A DNA stretch of 44,772 nucleotides from Afipia sp. P52-10. Its GTDB lineage: Bacteria > Pseudomonadota > Alphaproteobacteria > Rhizobiales > Xanthobacteraceae. The translations under genes and the position numbers were made by a program. Under the pieces are notes generated by a model. It was not told the origin of the DNA and searched no databases. It saw only the letters and a program-made list of their open reading frames with translations. Below, piece by piece: positions 17,119 to 24,810 of this stretch. Positions within the stretch are counted from its first letter, which is position 1. Each line of letters starts with the position of its first letter. Location of the stretch: contig NZ_AZSJ01000003.1 of the NCBI RefSeq assembly GCF_000516555.1, positions 1,706,811 through 1,751,582 on the forward strand, read 5' to 3'.

Positions 17119-17484
17119 TCAGTAGCCGTAGCTGCCGAAGCCGCCCTTCGGATAACCCGGCAGATCCCACGGATCGGGAAGCGGCTGGCGGCTCCAGGAG
17201 CGCCCGGTCAGCTGACCGATGGTGTCGCCGCTGTTCGGCGGAATCGCGTAGTCGGTGTACTTGCGCTCGCCCGGAAGCACCTCGGTTCCCAAGTCGAGCC
17301 AATTCCGGCGCGAGACGTAAATCCGCGTGCGGGGACCGGCTTGATAGGAGTAGTTCGGCGAATTGGCGCTCACGACAGTCCGCTTGCGCTTCTGCTGCGC
17401 ATCGGCCGGGCTGGCGCTCAGGCTGACCGTGATCAGCGCCGCTGCCGCGATCCCCAGGCCGACCTGCAAGAATCTAAAATTCAT
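17119..17484 (-). CDS. Small secreted hypothetical protein
   Basis: A 121-residue exported protein of unknown function. The signal peptide is clear (VGLGIAAAALITVSLSASPADA, cleavage near ADA-QQ). The mature part starts very basic (QQKRKRTVV), then has a conserved-looking block RTRIYVSRRNWLDLGTEVLP and ends Gly/Tyr/Pro-rich (GYPKGGFGSYGY). Proteins with this RTRIxV...YLDxGTEVLPGERKY pattern recur in Bradyrhizobium-type genomes; that is recollection, not a search result. It may be linked in style to the basic/aromatic secreted proteins at 23.2-25.1 kb. A terminator lies downstream. Confidence 0.75.
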   Translation of the reverse strand: MNFRFLQVGLGIAAAALITVSLSASPADAQQKRKRTVVSANSPNYSYQAGPRTRIYVSRRNWLDLGTEVLPGERKYTDYAIPPNSGDTIGQLTGRSWSRQPLPDPWDLPGYPKGGFGSYGY

Positions 17485-17663
17485 CTTATCCTCTCAAGGG
17501 ATTACCCCGTTTGCGGGCCACCATACAGGGGGGCCTCCCGTGACCACAAGGTCAATTGGGCCACACTCGGAGACATAATGGCGGGAGGGGTCGTTCGGTT
17601 GCGCCGGCCAGTCCCTGCTCGCGAGCTTGCGAATGAAAAGCCAGAACGTCCCCGTCCGAACGA

Positions 17664-18416
17664 TTAGTCGGTAGTGCGGCAGCCGGCGCGCCTGAGCTCG
17701 GCCCGGGCAAACAGTTCGGCGAGCTTGAGATCGTTGCCGGCCGAAAGAAGGGTCAGGCGATCGAGCATGCAGCCAAGAGCTTGCCGCTGACTGCGTTGCT
17801 CTCCCTGGCAGGCCCACGCCGTGATCAGCAACCGCGGCTCGTCAAATGTGCGGGCCAGACTGAGACAGGGCTGAGCCGTCCCCGACGCATGGCTTGAGAA
17901 ACGGGTCAAGGCGACAGGACCGAATTTGCTTTCGAGCAGCCCCGCAGGCTCGACGTCCTGGACGTGGGCCAAGTCTCCGCGTGCGGAAATCTTGAAAATG
18001 CCGGTGTCGAATTCGGTCCGTTCCTGACCGGGACGGTAGATTTCCAGCTGCGCGATCGGTGGGTCCTCCGGCGTGGGAGCCCAGCTCAGAATGTCCCTGC
18101 GACCGCCATCCGGATGCCGGAAGATGTCGTAACTCTCTGATTTATCGGAAAAATAGGTCACAGGTGCGGAGAAGGCCGGCTGCGGGCGGCTGGCTTGGGT
18201 CCAGGCTCGCGATTCGTTCGAAACAGGCAGCGATGTATGCAGTCCCGCCACGAGCGGCGAAAGCTGGTGGAATGCGATCAGCGCCAGCGCGCCGATGCCG
18301 CCAACGTAAGCAAACAGACGAACGGAGGTCGCCCGGAACTCCCGGACAAAATTGACCAGCGTCGGACGCAGCCGGACGTGCTGGGGCGTGTTAGGCTGAT
18401 GGGGATCTGGCTTCAT
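17664..18416 (-). CDS. Hypothetical protein with an N-terminal membrane anchor
   Basis: A protein of about 250 residues, function not recognised. After a basic N-terminus there is one hydrophobic helix (VGGIGALALIAFHQL, about residues 38-52), then a soluble, probably periplasmic domain containing PVTYFSDKSESYDIFRHPDGG, LEIYRPGQE and a C-terminal part with three cysteines (AQPCLSLAR, ITAWACQG, LGCMLDRL). The start is uncertain: I use the ATG at 18416, but 18497 is possible and neither has a good ribosome site. The frame stays open far upstream opposite asd, which is a coding shadow. It is divergent from asd across about 114 bases. Confidence 0.65.
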   Translation of the reverse strand: MKPDPHQPNTPQHVRLRPTLVNFVREFRATSVRLFAYVGGIGALALIAFHQLSPLVAGLHTSLPVSNESRAWTQASRPQPAFSAPVTYFSDKSESYDIFRHPDGGRRDILSWAPTPEDPPIAQLEIYRPGQERTEFDTGIFKISARGDLAHVQDVEPAGLLESKFGPVALTRFSSHASGTAQPCLSLARTFDEPRLLITAWACQGEQRSQRQALGCMLDRLTLLSAGNDLKLAELFARAELRRAGCRTTD

Positions 18417-18438
18417 GAGGACTTGCAGGTGGGCAACG

Positions 18439-18467
18439 TTGTCTCGCCGGTGGTTCTCGCCTAGAAG
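18439..18467 (+). promoter_or_regulatory. Candidate sigma-70 promoter of asd
   Basis: TTGTCT (18439-18444), a 17-base spacer and TAGAAG (18462-18467). A small hairpin (GAAGCG-CGGA-CGCTTC, 18464-18479) overlaps the -10 and the likely transcript start. Spacing is ideal; the hexamers are moderate. Confidence 0.35.
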
Positions 18468-18530
18468 CGCGGACGCTTCGGTTATCCGCGCAGTCATGGA
18501 CGAGGCATTTTTGTTCGGAGAGAGTGAACG

Positions 18531-19565
18531 ATGGGTTACAAGGTTGCAGTGGTCGGAGCGACCGGCAATGTCGGCCGGGAAATGCTCGACATTCTGGCCG
18601 AACGCCGATTTCCGGCGGACGAGGTCGTGGCAGTCGCATCCCGCAGGAGCCAGGGCATCGATGTGTCCTTTGGCGACAAAACTCTGAAAGTCAAAGCTCT
18701 CGAGAACTACGATTTTTCCGATGTCGATATCTGCCTGATGTCGGCGGGCGGCTCCGTCTCGAAGGAGTGGTCGCCGAAGATCGCCGCGGCCGGCGCCGTC
18801 GTGATCGATAACTCGTCGGCGTGGCGCTATGACGCCGACGTGCCGCTGATCGTTCCGGAAGTGAATGCGGACGCGGTTGCGGGCTTCACCAAGAAGAACA
18901 TCATCGCCAATCCGAACTGCTCGACGGCGCAACTCGTCGTCGCGCTGAAGCCGCTGCACGATGCGGCGAAGATCAAGCGCGTGGTCGTCTCGACCTACCA
19001 GTCGGTGTCGGGCGCCGGTAAGGAAGGCATGGACGAACTGTTCGCCCAGACCAAGGCGGTCTACACGACCGGCGAAATCGAGGCGAAAAAGTTTCCGCGT
19101 CGTATCGCCTTCAACCTCATCCCGCACATCGACGTGTTCATGGAGGACGGTTACACGAAGGAAGAGTGGAAGATGATGGCCGAGACGAAGAAGATTCTCG
19201 ATCCCGCCATCAAGCTGACCGCGACCTGCGTACGTGTGCCGGTGTTCATCGGCCACTCGGAAGCCGTCAACATCGAATTCGAGAAGCCGATCACACCGGA
19301 CGAGGCGCGTGAGGTTCTGCGCAAGGCGCCGGGCGTGCTCGTCATCGACAAGCACGAGGACGGCGGCTACGCCACGCCGTACGAAGCCGCCGGCGAGGAC
19401 GCGACCTACATCAGCCGCATCCGCGAGGATGCGACGGTGGAGAACGGTCTCGTGCTGTGGTGCGTGTCGGATAACCTGCGCAAGGGCGCGGCGCTGAACG
19501 CGGTTCAGATCGCCGAGTGCCTGAACAATCGTAAGCTGCTGCAGCCGAAGAAAGCGGCGGCCTGA
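18531..19565 (+). CDS. asd: Aspartate-semialdehyde dehydrogenase
   Basis: A 344-residue NADPH-dependent enzyme that reduces aspartyl-4-phosphate to aspartate semialdehyde, the branch point to lysine/diaminopimelate, threonine and methionine. The cofactor motif is VVGATGNVGREML (residues 8-20). The catalytic cysteine is C130 in ANPNCSTAQ, and LTATCVRVPVFIGHSEA provides the substrate-binding arginine and acid-base histidine. The length is standard. GGAGAGAG at 18517-18524 places the ribosome 6 bases from the ATG. A GC-rich hairpin follows the stop. Confidence 0.98.
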   Translation: MGYKVAVVGATGNVGREMLDILAERRFPADEVVAVASRRSQGIDVSFGDKTLKVKALENYDFSDVDICLMSAGGSVSKEWSPKIAAAGAVVIDNSSAWRYDADVPLIVPEVNADAVAGFTKKNIIANPNCSTAQLVVALKPLHDAAKIKRVVVSTYQSVSGAGKEGMDELFAQTKAVYTTGEIEAKKFPRRIAFNLIPHIDVFMEDGYTKEEWKMMAETKKILDPAIKLTATCVRVPVFIGHSEAVNIEFEKPITPDEAREVLRKAPGVLVIDKHEDGGYATPYEAAGEDATYISRIREDATVENGLVLWCVSDNLRKGAALNAVQIAECLNNRKLLQPKKAAA

Positions 19566-19577
19566 GACGCTCTCGTG

Positions 19578-19602
19578 TCGGGCCGGTTTCGTGCCGGCCC
19601 GA
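19578..19602. terminator. GC-rich hairpin between asd and carbonic anhydrase
   Basis: A 9-bp perfect stem (TCGGGCCGG / CCGGCCCGA) with a 7-base loop, 13 bases past the asd stop and between convergent genes. No T-run follows in either direction. Confidence 0.5.
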
Positions 19603-19618
19603 ACGGGCGTTGCCTCAC

Positions 19619-20269
19619 CTACGCTCGGCCGTCCACCGTGACGAAATTGCCGGTCGCCCGATCGAGCACCGATAGCGAGCCCTTCGCCACGCCAAAATAG
19701 GCTCCATGCAGAGCCAGCGTTCCCCGCTCGACCAGAATGCTGATGCAGGGAAACGTCATCAGGTTCTCGAGGCTGCGGCTGACGGCGGCTTTCTCGAGCC
19801 GGGTGATGAAGTTCTGCACGGTCTCGTCATCGCCGCGCGGCCCGAGCTTGTCTGCGGCGGGCGCGATCAGTGACATCCAGCGGCCGATGAAGTCGCCCGG
19901 CGATAGCGGCGCAGCGTCCTCGACAAAGGCTTTCACGCCGCCGCACTGCGCATGGCCGAGCACGACGATGTGCTTCACGCGCAGCACCTGCACTGCGAAT
20001 TCCAGCGCGGCGGAGACACCGTGCAACTGGCCGTCGGGGGAATAGGGCGGCACCAGGTTGGCGACGTTGCGCACGACGAACATTTCGCCGGGGCCGGCAT
20101 CGAAGATCACCTCCGGCGAGACGCGGGAGTCGCAACAGCCGATCACCATGATCTCGGGAGACTGGCCGCGCTCGGACAACTCGCGGTAGCGCGTCTGCTC
20201 GGTCGGCAGGCGCTGTGTCGCGAAGGTCTGATAGCCGGAGATCAGCCGCTGGGGGAACGACGATGTCAT
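19619..20269 (-). CDS. Beta-class carbonic anhydrase
   Basis: A 216-residue zinc enzyme that interconverts CO2 and bicarbonate. The beta-class zinc ligands are present: C45 in GCCDSRVSP (with the C-x-D-x-R dyad D47/R49) and H106/C109 in GHAQCGGVKAF. RNVANLVPPY is also conserved. It has no signal peptide, so it is cytoplasmic and probably supplies bicarbonate for carboxylases. GAGG precedes the ATG at good spacing. It is convergent with asd and divergent from the CitE-like gene. Confidence 0.95.
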   Translation of the reverse strand: MTSSFPQRLISGYQTFATQRLPTEQTRYRELSERGQSPEIMVIGCCDSRVSPEVIFDAGPGEMFVVRNVANLVPPYSPDGQLHGVSAALEFAVQVLRVKHIVVLGHAQCGGVKAFVEDAAPLSPGDFIGRWMSLIAPAADKLGPRGDDETVQNFITRLEKAAVSRSLENLMTFPCISILVERGTLALHGAYFGVAKGSLSVLDRATGNFVTVDGRA

Positions 20270-20332
20270 GGTTGCCTCGGTTTTAACATGGCTCTCAATT
20301 CGGCCGGTCTCTTGACCCGGCCGCCCACGTCT

Positions 20333-20358
20333 TTAGAGCATGATCGCAAAAAGGGGGA
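20333..20358. repeat. Partial copy of a GAGCATGATC intergenic element
   Basis: TTTAGAGCATGATCGC followed by AAAAAGGGGGAG. The first 10 bases of the GAGCATGATC unit recur in the palindrome at 34292-34328. The purine-rich end of this copy supplies the ribosome binding site of the CitE-like gene that starts at 20365. Confidence 0.5.
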
Positions 20359-20364
20359 GCCCGT

Positions 20365-21240
20365 ATGATCCGTCCGCGCCGCAGTCTGTTGTATATGCCG
20401 GGTTCCAATGCCCGCGCGCTGGAAAAGGCCCGCACGCTGCCGGCCGACGGCGTCATTCTCGATCTCGAGGATTCGGTCGCGCCCGACGCCAAAGTGGCCG
20501 CTCGCGAGCAGGTCGCCAAGGCGGTCGAGGCCAAGGGATTCGGCCGCCGCGAAGTGCTGGTTCGGATCAATGCTCTCGACACGTCGTGGTGGGCCGATGA
20601 TCTTGCGGCCGCCGCGCAGGCGGAGCCGGACGGCATCCTGGTGCCGAAAATATCCAGCGTGGCGGACCTGCGCACGATCGCGGTGCGGCTCGCCCACATC
20701 AACGCCGATCCGGCGATCCGGATCTGGATCATGATCGAGACGCCGCTCGGCGTGCTGCGGGTGGAGGAGCTTGCGGCCCAGGCGCAGAACAGGGACATGC
20801 GGCTCGCCGGTCTCGTCATCGGCCCGAACGACATCGCCCGCGAGACGCGCATGCGCCTGGTGCCCGGCCGCGCACCGATGATTCCGGCGCTGATGCAATG
20901 CGTGTTCGCCGCCCATGCCTACGGCATCGACATCCTCGACGGCGTGTTCAACAATTTCAGCGACACGCAGGGCTTCGCCGCCGAATGCGCGCAGGGACGC
21001 GATATGGGCTTCGATGGCAAGACACTGATCCATCCGAGTCAGATCGAGCCATGCAACGTGGCATTCTCGCCGCCGGCCGAGGAGGTCGCGCAGGCGCGCG
21101 TCATCCTCGCCGCGTTCGAAAAGCCGGAGAACCACGGGCGCGGCGCGATCCAGATCGATGGGCAAATGGTCGAGCGATTGCACGCGGAGATGGCGAAGCG
21201 AACCGTCGCCATTGCCGACGCCATCGCCGGGGCCGGCTGA
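20365..21240 (+). CDS. HpcH/HpaI-type CoA-ester lyase (CitE-like)
   Basis: A 291-residue TIM-barrel protein of the CitE/malyl-CoA lyase family, Mg2+-dependent enzymes that cleave or hydrolyse 3-hydroxy-dicarboxyl-CoA esters such as malyl-, citramalyl- or beta-methylmalyl-CoA. Conserved blocks: RRSLLYMPGSNARALEKA, VILDLEDSVAP (metal and acid ligands), VRINALDT, IMIETPLGV and GFDGKTLIHPSQI. Citrate lyase alpha and gamma subunits are not nearby, so it is a stand-alone CitE-like enzyme rather than citrate lyase. GGGGGAG gives a strong ribosome site 5-6 bases from the start. The GST gene follows after 70 bases on the same strand. Confidence 0.92.
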   Translation: MIRPRRSLLYMPGSNARALEKARTLPADGVILDLEDSVAPDAKVAAREQVAKAVEAKGFGRREVLVRINALDTSWWADDLAAAAQAEPDGILVPKISSVADLRTIAVRLAHINADPAIRIWIMIETPLGVLRVEELAAQAQNRDMRLAGLVIGPNDIARETRMRLVPGRAPMIPALMQCVFAAHAYGIDILDGVFNNFSDTQGFAAECAQGRDMGFDGKTLIHPSQIEPCNVAFSPPAEEVAQARVILAAFEKPENHGRGAIQIDGQMVERLHAEMAKRTVAIADAIAGAG

Positions 21241-21310
21241 CGTTCCGGTCTCGCGTTTGCTCGACGCGGTCCGCCTCGCTAGGATGCTATCGCCGATGTG
21301 AGGTCTCGCG

Positions 21311-21895
21311 ATGCTGACGCTGTATGTCGTGCCGGGTGCGAGTTCGATGGCTCCGCATATCGCGCTGCACGAGATCGGCACAGCATTTGAGGTCGTTCCT
21401 CTCACGTTCGCCAGCGGCGCGCTGCGCCGACCGGATTTTCTGGCGCTCAATCCCGAGGGTAAGGTGCCGGTGCTGCTGGCCGAGGATCGGCCGCTGACGG
21501 AGGTCGCGGCGATCCTGTTCTATCTCGCCAGGCGCTTTCCCGATGCCGTACTGCTGCCAGATAACGACATCGAGGCGGAAGCGCAGGCGCTCTCATGGAT
21601 GTCGTTCATCGCCGCGACCGTGCATCCCGCGCGACGTCAAGGGCTGGAGCATGCGAAGACGATCTATGCGATTGCCGACCAACGGCTGGGTGCGCGGCGA
21701 TGGGCGCTCGGTGATCGCTATTCGATCGCCGATATCCATCTGTTCCGCTTGTACTGGCGCTTCGTCCATTCGTTGAAGCCTGCGCCCGGTACGTTTCCGA
21801 ACCTCGATGCGCATTATGCGCGGATGATGGCGCGGCCGGCGGTGCAAAAGACGATCGCGGCGGAGGCTGCGATCGGCTATGACCTGCCCGCGTGA
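21311..21895 (+). CDS. Glutathione S-transferase family protein
   Basis: A 194-residue GST with an N-terminal thioredoxin-like domain (LTLYVVPGASSMAPHIALHE, with serines in place of a cysteine at the active-site position), a glutathione-contact loop (LNPEGKVPVLL) and an all-helical C-terminal half (YSIADIHLFRLYWRF). It resembles beta-class-like bacterial GSTs used in detoxification or reductive chemistry. GTGAGG precedes the ATG. It may be co-transcribed with the CoA-ester lyase upstream. A shared terminator hairpin lies between it and leuD. Confidence 0.92.
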   Translation: MLTLYVVPGASSMAPHIALHEIGTAFEVVPLTFASGALRRPDFLALNPEGKVPVLLAEDRPLTEVAAILFYLARRFPDAVLLPDNDIEAEAQALSWMSFIAATVHPARRQGLEHAKTIYAIADQRLGARRWALGDRYSIADIHLFRLYWRFVHSLKPAPGTFPNLDAHYARMMARPAVQKTIAAEAAIGYDLPA

Positions 21896-21919
21896 ACTGG
21901 CGAGTGCCGCATCATACAA

Positions 21920-21945
21920 AAATGCCCGGCGTCTGCCGGGCATTT
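21920..21945. terminator. Bidirectional terminator between the GST gene and leuD
   Basis: A perfect 11-bp stem (AAATGCCCGGC / GCCGGGCATTT) with a GTCT loop between convergent genes. A-rich sequence before and the T-run at the end of the stem suit both directions. Confidence 0.82.
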
Positions 21946-21973
21946 GCATCGATCGTCTGCGAACGGCGAGCGC

Positions 21974-22579
21974 TCACAGCCAGGGCATCAGCTCCTTGGC
22001 CTTGGTCTCGTAAGTGTCGATGGATGTCTTCTTCTCCATCGTCAGGCCGATGTCGTCGAGGCCGTTGAGCAGGCAGTGCTTGCGGTGCGGGTCGATCTCG
22101 AACTTCACCGTGCCGCCGTCCGGACCGCGGATTTCCTGCTTGGTCAGATCGACAGTCAGCGTTGCGTTGGAGCCGCGGTCGGCGTCGTCGAACAGCTTCT
22201 CCAGTTCGTCATGGGTGACGCGGATCGGCAGGATCCCGTTCTTGAAGCAGTTGTTGTAGAAGATGTCGCCGAACGAGGTCGAGATCACGCAGCGGATGCC
22301 GAAGTCGAGCAGAGCCCACGGTGCGTGTTCGCGGCTGGAGCCGCAGCCGAAATTGTCGCCTGCGACCAGGATCTTGGCATTGCGATAGGCCGGCTTGTTC
22401 AGAACGAAATCCGGGTTCTCGCTGCCGTCGTCCTTGTAGCGCTGTTCCGAGAACAGGCCCTTGCCGAGGCCGGTGCGCTTGATCGTCTTCAGATACTGCT
22501 TCGGGATGATCATGTCGGTATCGACATTGATGATCTTCAAAGGCGCCGCGACGCCCTCCAGCACGGTAAACTTGTCCAT
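21974..22579 (-). CDS. leuD: 3-isopropylmalate dehydratase small subunit
   Basis: A 201-residue swivelling-domain subunit of isopropylmalate isomerase, which with LeuC converts 2- to 3-isopropylmalate in leucine synthesis. The N-terminus [14 protein letters not shown] and the [14 protein letters not shown] block, [15 protein letters not shown] and [17 protein letters not shown] are all conserved. I start at 22579, the usual N-terminus; an in-frame ATG at 22651 would add 24 unconserved residues. leuC is not in the window and leuB is 2.7 kb away on the same strand, separated by other genes. A 12-base palindrome (22653-22664) lies upstream. Confidence 0.96.
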   Translation of the reverse strand: MDKFTVLEGVAAPLKIINVDTDMIIPKQYLKTIKRTGLGKGLFSEQRYKDDGSENPDFVLNKPAYRNAKILVAGDNFGCGSSREHAPWALLDFGIRCVISTSFGDIFYNNCFKNGILPIRVTHDELEKLFDDADRGSNATLTVDLTKQEIRGPDGGTVKFEIDPHRKHCLLNGLDDIGLTMEKKTSIDTYETKAKELMPWL

Positions 22580-22709
22580 GGCGATGTTCCGTTCGGTGGC
22601 CGGGCCGGCATGACCTGCAGCGGGAGCTTGGATGGCCATGCCGTAAGGCATTATTCGGCCGAATGTTTATCCTGCCCTGAGGCCGTGGGGAAGCCGTTTG
22701 CTCTGCCCG

Positions 22710-23126
22710 CTACGCAACGCTGGCCTCGATCCGCTCCATATCGTCGTCCGACAGCCCGAAATGGTGGCCGATTTCGTGGATCAGCACATGCCGGACAATG
22801 TGGCCGAGGCTCTCGTCGTGCTCGGACCAGTAGTCGAGGATTGGCCGCCGGTACAGCCAGATCATGTTCGGCATCGGCTGTGGGTCGTTGTGGCTCTGGA
22901 AGGGCAGGCCCACGCCCTGGAACAGCCCCAGAAGATCGAATTCGCTCTCGATCCCGAGCGAATTCAGCACCTCGTCGGTGGCGAAATCGTCAACCCGGAT
23001 CACCAGCCCCTCGCACAGGCTCCGAAAGGTCGTTGGCAGGCGTGCGAACATCGCGTGCGCCATCTCCTCCATTTCGGCGAGAGAGGGCGCCTTGGCGGCG
23101 AGCCAGTCGGGAGAGGAGGGCGTCAT
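22710..23126 (-). CDS. Small zincin-like metallopeptidase
   Basis: A 138-residue protein of the small zincin/metallopeptidase family often found in alphaproteobacteria and actinobacteria. The zinc site is HEIGHHFGLSD (H117, E118, H121, D127), an HExxHxxGxxD pattern. The preceding MIWLYRRPILDYW strand is typical. There is no signal peptide or propeptide, so it acts in the cytoplasm if active; substrates are unknown. The ribosome site is weak. It sits between leuD and the secreted-protein array and is divergent from the latter. Confidence 0.87.
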   Translation of the reverse strand: MTPSSPDWLAAKAPSLAEMEEMAHAMFARLPTTFRSLCEGLVIRVDDFATDEVLNSLGIESEFDLLGLFQGVGLPFQSHNDPQPMPNMIWLYRRPILDYWSEHDESLGHIVRHVLIHEIGHHFGLSDDDMERIEASVA

Positions 23127-23251
23127 CTCGTCTGTTTACGGGAAGGGGGCGATACGGCCAAGGGGTGTTCAAAGCGCGCCGGACGGGTTGACCTCGCGGG
23201 CGTGATGCGGGACCGTGCGCGCCAATCGGGTCAAGGCGACAGGGCATAGCG

Positions 23252-23569
23252 ATGCAACGGACGGGGCAGACGATGGTGGCGGGACTGGCAGGAGCGCTGG
23301 CGGCCCTTTGCATCCTGACGAGCGCGCCCGTCCAGGCGCAGGAGCGTGCGATGCAGGCGGCGCAAGGGGCGCCCGCCGTCGAGCGTTCGCTGCAGGTATC
23401 GTCGCAGTCGCGCCGGCGTCCGCCGCCGACCCGCCTGCGGATCTATCGTGAGCGCGGTTATCTTCCGCCGAATGCGGTGCGTGCCTGCAATGCCTGGTAC
23501 GAGCAGGAATTTCGGCCGAGCGGCACAGTGATCGTGCCGCGCATGCGCTGCCGCTGGGTCGCGGGATAA
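23252..23569 (+). CDS. Small secreted protein 1 of array: basic, with C-terminal Cys pair
   Basis: A 105-residue exported protein of unknown function. The signal peptide ends near VQA-QE. The mature protein has an Ala/Glu stretch, the motif ERSLQVSSQSRRRPPPTRLR, then RERGYLPPNAVRACNAWYEQ and EFRPSGTVIVPRMRCRW, which frames two cysteines 25 residues apart that could form a disulfide. The EFRPSGTVIVPRMRCxW ending is one I associate with small Bradyrhizobium proteins. The first part is paralogous in pattern to the protein at 24392 (ERPLEVSARKR...TSLRVSR). AGGGCATAGCG precedes the ATG. Confidence 0.72.
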   Translation: MQRTGQTMVAGLAGALAALCILTSAPVQAQERAMQAAQGAPAVERSLQVSSQSRRRPPPTRLRIYRERGYLPPNAVRACNAWYEQEFRPSGTVIVPRMRCRWVAG

Positions 23570-23716
23570 CGTTTCTCGCCGCCGTCTCGCCGACATCTCA
23601 CGAAAGCGTGCTTGCGAGGCATCTTCGCGTGCGGATCATTCATGCCGCATTCACGTCGCGGAAACTAACGTCCACGGTCGGGGGAGCTTCAAGCCGGTCC
23701 GTCGCCGTCATGCTCT

Positions 23717-23737
23717 GATCCGAGCGGCGTTCGGATC
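23717..23737 (+). promoter_or_regulatory. Hairpin just before a ribosome binding site
   Basis: GATCCGA and TCGGATC form a 7-bp stem with a 7-base loop that ends directly at the GAGGAGG ribosome site of the gene starting at 23752. It could tune translation; this is inference. Confidence 0.3.
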
Positions 23738-23751
23738 GAGGAGGATGTCCG

Positions 23752-24156
23752 ATGAAAAGGTTATTCGCTTTCCTCGCTGTCGCCGGGCTCGCCACACTCG
23801 CGGTCCCCACGCCCCAAGCCAGCGCCGCTGCGTTGATCAACCCCGCGGCCGGTGCGATCTCCGCGAGTTCTTCCGCTGCCGATCTGATCCTGGTCCGCGG
23901 TGGCCATGGTGGAGGCTTCCATGGCGGCGGCGGTTTTCATGGCGGCGGTTTCCATGGTGGAGGTTTCCGTGGCGGCGGCTTTCATGGTGGATGGGGCTTT
24001 CATGGCGGCCCACGTTTCTATGGCGGCCCACGGTTCTACTATGGCGGCCCGTCATACTATTATCCGAGCTACTATTACGCGGGCCCGCGCTATTGCCGCC
24101 GCGTCTGGACTGACTTCGGGCCGCGCCGCATCTGCCGCTATCGCCCCTGGTGGTGA
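23752..24156 (+). CDS. Small secreted protein 2 of array: GGGFHGG-repeat protein
   Basis: A 134-residue exported protein. The signal peptide (LFAFLAVAGLATLAVPTPQASA) is followed by a short Ala/Ser segment, then at least five imperfect GGGFHGG/GGGFRGG units, then Tyr-rich GGPRFYGGPRFYYGGPSYYY, and an end with two cysteines (YCRRVWTDFGPRRICRYRPWW region). His/Gly/Phe-rich repeats of this sort can bind metals or promote self-assembly, but no function is known to me. GGAGGA gives a strong ribosome site. The DNA repeat (GGCGGC..TTTCATGG units, 23900-24000) follows the protein repeat. Confidence 0.75.
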   Translation: MKRLFAFLAVAGLATLAVPTPQASAAALINPAAGAISASSSAADLILVRGGHGGGFHGGGGFHGGGFHGGGFRGGGFHGGWGFHGGPRFYGGPRFYYGGPSYYYPSYYYAGPRYCRRVWTDFGPRRICRYRPWW

Positions 24157-24188
24157 GGTCGACGCCGGAGCGTCCCGCTCGCGCGGTG

Positions 24189-24220
24189 CCGGTCTGATTG
24201 AGCAACACTGATCAGACCGG
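24189..24220 (+). terminator. Hairpin after the GGGFHGG-repeat gene
   Basis: CCGGTCTGAT and ATCAGACCGG form a perfect 10-bp stem with a 12-base loop, 33 bases past the stop. No T-run follows, so termination is uncertain. Confidence 0.5.
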
Positions 24221-24391
24221 TGGCGTGCCCGCGTGGTCTGGCGCCGCCGATGCATCTTGTGGAGCCTTCTTCCGGGACCTATTTTTGGCTGGTCCGGCTG
24301 GTAACTCCGCAGCCGATTGTTGCCGTATTGCGGTGTTGGTGTCTTTCCGGGTTCAGGTGCCCGGCTGGATGATGTCAGGGAGCGGCAGATC

Positions 24392-24688
24392 ATGAGAATG
24401 TCGATCAAGATCATCGTCGGCACGGCGATCGTGGCTGCGGCATTTGCCGTCGCCAGTTTCGGCGCGAGCGCTCCGGCCGCAGCGTCCGAGATGCGTGCGG
24501 CTGGTCCGGCCGCCGAAAGGCCTTTGGAGGTCTCGGCGCGAAAACGTGCCGTCAAGCGCCAGCGGGCGACGAGCTTGCGCGTGTCGCGCCTGTCGCGGCG
24601 CGCGGCGGAGCCGCCGAATCCGGATCGCCCTTACTACCGGCCGGTCCCGAGCTTTTACCCGTTCGCGCAAGATCGCGGTTACTTCTGA
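24392..24688 (+). CDS. Small secreted protein 3 of array: basic and Tyr/Pro-rich
   Basis: A 98-residue exported protein of unknown function. Signal peptide MRMSIKIIVGTAIVAAAFAV... ends near AAA-SE. The mature part shares AAERPLEVSARKR...TSLRVSR with protein 1 and RPYYRPVPSFYP with protein 4, so it looks like a chimera of the two. It lacks the C-terminal cysteine pair. AGGGAG at 24377-24382 supports the ATG at 24392; ATG 24398 is an alternative. The 235-base spacer upstream holds a hairpin but no gene. Confidence 0.7.
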   Translation: MRMSIKIIVGTAIVAAAFAVASFGASAPAAASEMRAAGPAAERPLEVSARKRAVKRQRATSLRVSRLSRRAAEPPNPDRPYYRPVPSFYPFAQDRGYF

Positions 24689-24810
24689 TCAGCTTGCAGT
24701 GATCATGAACGGAAGCGATCATGGCCGCTGCCGCTTTTCCGACGAAACTTCTGGGTAAGTCTTGCGTTGTTGGCTTTGAACAGAGGTGTGTGAGGAGCAG
24801 AGGAGCAATC

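Noticed and set aside
20365-21240. Citrate lyase beta subunit
   Set aside because: No alpha or gamma citrate lyase genes or CitC/CitG are nearby; stand-alone CitE-like CoA-ester lyases are common.
23900-24060. Regularly repeated DNA that could be mistaken for a CRISPR array
   Set aside because: The repeats are in frame, encode GGGFHGG units, and have no unique spacers of constant length.
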